A stretch of DNA of 6,000 bases from Planctomycetota bacterium. GTDB taxonomy: Bacteria > Planctomycetota > Phycisphaerae > Sedimentisphaerales > Anaerohalosphaeraceae. The position numbers were made by a program, and so were the translations under genes. The DNA lies in contig JAAYQH010000514.1 of NCBI GenBank assembly GCA_012519365.1, positions 1-6,000 of the forward strand, given 5' to 3'. The notes beneath the pieces were generated by a model. That model did no database searches. It worked only from the letters and a program-made list of their open reading frames with translations, and was not told the DNA's origin. Below are positions 5,958 through 6,000 of this stretch, piece by piece; position 1 is the first letter of the stretch; the number at the start of each line of letters is the position of its first letter.

Positions 5958-5982
5958 ATTGCTCAAGACTTGAGAAATTTTA
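5958..5982 (-). promoter_or_regulatory. Candidate operator and -10 box ahead of the sugar kinase
   Basis: CTCAAG-A-CTTGAG (5962-5974) is a perfect palindrome. It extends with one mismatched pair to a 21-bp imperfect palindrome (5958-5978), 9 of 10 pairs matching. Directly upstream on the minus strand is TAAAAT (5982-5977), a plausible -10 box, which would put the palindrome over the start site about 70 nt before the ATG. The matching -35 would fall at or beyond the window edge and cannot be read. A repressor of sugar-acid metabolism is the natural reader; no family was recognised. Confidence 0.45.
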
Positions 5983-6000
5983 CGCCACCTGTCGCCAGCA

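Overview
The window looks like ordinary chromosomal DNA from a free-living bacterium. It is probably a member of the Planctomycetota, most likely a Phycisphaerae/Sedimentisphaerales-type organism. This is inferred from the SpoVG variant with an embedded zinc ribbon, the exported trypsin-like protease next to a large secreted protein of unknown function, the FlgM-like protein, and the moderately GC-rich genes with AT-rich gaps. No rRNA or other taxonomic marker is present, so the assignment is tentative.

Layout: positions 1-2292 (minus strand) hold a probable two-gene envelope operon. An exported S1C trypsin-like serine protease (1312-2292) comes first, followed 36 nt later by a secreted protein of unknown function (1275 to beyond base 1) that runs off the window. 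The gene-poor stretch 2293-2903 carries the protease promoter, an AT-rich region with one strong hairpin, and a candidate promoter plus structured leader. That leader precedes the only plus-strand gene, a 104-aa protein with a C-terminal FlgM (anti-sigma-28)-like segment (2904-3218). Hairpins lie between this gene and the convergent spoVG.

Positions 3306-4658 (minus strand) hold ispE followed 18 nt later by spoVG, with a recognisable promoter upstream of ispE and a hairpin terminator overlapping the spoVG stop codon. Positions 4820-5899 (minus strand) hold a PfkB-family sugar kinase, probably a 2-keto-3-deoxygluconate kinase type. It has its own rho-independent terminator and a 21-bp palindrome near the likely promoter that could be an operator.

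Functionally these are separate units: envelope proteolysis, sigma-factor control or motility, isoprenoid precursor synthesis with an RNA/DNA-binding regulator, and sugar-acid catabolism. I see no mobile element, CRISPR array, tRNA, rRNA or defence system. The most unusual items are the SpoVG zinc-ribbon insertion, the FlgM-like gene outside a flagellar cluster with a structured leader, and the palindrome ahead of the kinase.
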